NCBI GenBank assembly: GCA_035761165.1
Contig: DASTRO010000089.1
Location: 1-16,557, forward strand
DNA length: 16,557 nt
Source of the DNA: CALCHX01 sp035761165
Lineage (GTDB): Bacteria > Gemmatimonadota > Gemmatimonadetes > Gemmatimonadales > Gemmatimonadaceae
Direction of reading: 5' to 3'
This document shows positions 15,326 through 16,557 of the stretch, piece by piece. The notes below the pieces were generated by a model, which saw only the letters and a list, made by a program, of their open reading frames with translations, was not told where the DNA came from and did not search any database. A program made the position numbers and the translations under genes. Every line of letters starts with the position of its first letter. The stretch's first letter is position 1.

Positions 15326-16557
15326 AGCGCTCGCGTGCGGCTCACCCGAGGCCACGTCGTTCATTCCATGGCGCCGGCGGAGCGCCTCCAGAGCCTCGGT
15401 GAGCACGCGCTGGTCAATAAGTCCGTCCTTGTGGGCTGCGAGGAGTTGCAGGGTCTCACTGGCAAAGTCGCCCACGGCCCCGCTTCCGTGATCCGAAGCG
15501 GTCGGCACGGTGCGCCGCTGTCCGGCCTCGACCGCGTCCGCCCAGCGCCGCTCCATCTCATCCACTGAGATGCTGATGGTCGAGATGCCGGTATAGATCT
15601 CCTCGGTGATCTGCGTGTTCGCATGGCCGAGCAGTAAGGAGGCAAGCTTGATCAGGCCTACGGCCACGAAATGCGAGCCGAACAGATGGCGGACCACGTG
15701 CAATGATCCAGCACCGAACACCTCTCGCAGACGCCTGAAGTCCAGGCCGATCTTTCTACCATGCCGTTCGAGCAGCTCGGTGAACCGCGTGGATGCCGTC
15801 GCACGCGACCACCGGTAGTGTCGCGCTGCGCGCTTCTCAGGGTCCGTGGTGTTGATGCTCGCTGCTACCGGAAAGAGGTACGGGCTCCACGCGATCGACC
15901 CGTTCCGCAGCCGGAGCAGCATCTCCCGGGCACCACCTGGCATGAGGTACAGCTCAAGGGCCGCGCGACGGATGGCACGCTCTGCGTCCGACTGTCCAAC
16001 TTCGCGCGGCGTGATGAAGGAGGCTTTGAAGCCACGCGGCTGCTTGACCTCCTCGGCGTCGAAGGAGAGTTCGACCCCCCCACGCCAGAGAGAACCCTCA
16101 CGGTCCGTCGTCGCCCAGTTGGGCTGGAGCATACGGGTGTAGGTCCTGCCATTGCGTCGGTATTGCTTCAGGAGCGGCGCGATTCGGATGCCGGACGCGT
16201 TCTCGCCTCGTAGTGGAATTCGCCGCACCAGATTGACGAAAACGATGTCCCGTACGGCGACTGCCCAGGTGATGAACCGACGCGGCCGGAAGGTCCCGGC
16301 CTGGATGCCGGCGATCTGCAACTCGATCGACAGCCCATCAGCTTCCCTTACCACTTCAGCTTCGAGGACATCCACGAGCCGATCAAGCTTGGACCAGCCA
16401 TCGGTACCATCCAGTTCCCACAACCGCACCTTGTCCAGCGCGTCCGCTCGCTCGTCCTCGTGCGGCTGCAATTCGATCGAGAGCACCTGAAGGTCGGTCC
16501 CGGTCTTGCGCAGGGCCTCCTGCGCCTCGGAATCACCCCGCCGGAGCGCCTCCCTCT
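15305..16557 (-). CDS. atypical tyrosine recombinase/integrase, N-terminus cut by window
   Basis: Tyrosine recombinases cut and join DNA through a 3'-phosphotyrosine intermediate. The frame stays open to the right edge, so the N-terminus is missing; GTG at 16486 is an internal start candidate only. The catalytic residues are present in order: Arg in RRIPLRGENASGI (the PLR-x-x-N form of box I seen in divergent integrases), His and Arg in SLHVVRHLFGSHF (near 15690-15706), His in LLGHANTQITEE, and the nucleophile Tyr in EEIYTGI (15593-15595). Between Arg I and the HxxR box lie over 150 residues, much longer than in lambda Int, so this belongs to the large, divergent integrases. About 95 residues follow the tyrosine. 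No tRNA lies nearby in the window. The gene appears catalytically intact. Confidence 0.87.
   Translation of the reverse strand, partial: REALRRGDSEAQEALRKTGTDLQVLSIELQPHEDERADALDKVRLWELDGTDGWSKLDRLVDVLEAEVVREADGLSIELQIAGIQAGTFRPRRFITWAVAVRDIVFVNLVRRIPLRGENASGIRIAPLLKQYRRNGRTYTRMLQPNWATTDREGSLWRGGVELSFDAEEVKQPRGFKASFITPREVGQSDAERAIRRAALELYLMPGGAREMLLRLRNGSIAWSPYLFPVAASINTTDPEKRAARHYRWSRATASTRFTELLERHGRKIGLDFRRLREVFGAGSLHVVRHLFGSHFVAVGLIKLASLLLGHANTQITEEIYTGISTISISVDEMERRWADAVEAGQRRTVPTASDHGSGAVGDFASETLQLLAAHKDGLIDQRVLTEALEALRRRHGMNDVASGEPHASATALRIA

Noticed and set aside
16066..16085. C-run near 16071 considered as a fourth copy of the GC-tract repeat
   Set aside because: It lacks both the G-run and the conserved flank.
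14462..16557. tRNA or tmRNA gene as an attachment site for the tyrosine recombinase
   Set aside because: No cloverleaf or T-loop consensus was found by eye on either strand in this part.

Overview
The window is 16.6 kb of very GC-rich bacterial DNA with strong G/C third-position bias. Dense, overlapping genes, a cheR-TPR/cheW/mcp/cheA-REC/cheB cluster and an M48 lipoprotein protease suggest a Gram-negative organism, possibly Gemmatimonadota or a myxobacterium-like lineage. That placement is inference; no rRNA, tRNA or other firm taxonomic marker was seen.

Positions 1-8762 (+) hold a chemosensory operon. In order: the 3' part of a CheR methyltransferase with a C-terminal TPR region, CheW, a membrane chemoreceptor without a recognisable HAMP domain, a CheA kinase fused to a receiver domain, the CheB methylesterase, and a REC-GAF-histidine kinase hybrid. 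Three junctions use GTGA or ATGA stop/start overlaps, so most of the block is probably one translationally coupled transcript. CheR and CheB would methylate and demethylate the receptor, CheW would couple it to CheA, and phosphate could pass to CheA's own receiver, to CheB and possibly to the final hybrid protein. No separate CheY, CheD, CheC or CheZ is present, so the output is not obvious from this window.

Positions 8763-8885 are an elaborate imperfect palindrome built from a 7-bp tandem unit, lying between convergent genes. Positions 8886-10340 (-) encode an M48 metalloprotease lipoprotein. Next come a small membrane protein (-), a divergent 82-residue protein (+) and queG, the epoxyqueuosine reductase (+, ending at 12373). 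A short GC-tract repeat occurs three times: inside cheA, upstream of the protease and in the 5' part of queG.

Positions 12374-16557 look like acquired DNA. GC is lower (about 60% in a line counted near 13.7 kb) and codon bias is weaker. The region holds a large serine recombinase (-), a small gene overlapping its start, a stand-alone helix-turn-helix protein (+) and an atypical tyrosine recombinase (-) cut by the right edge. The serine recombinase abuts the queG stop codon and has no stop of its own there: its frame runs about 425 bp antisense into queG. The most economical reading is that queG's 3' end is the left boundary of an integrated element; its right boundary is not in the window.
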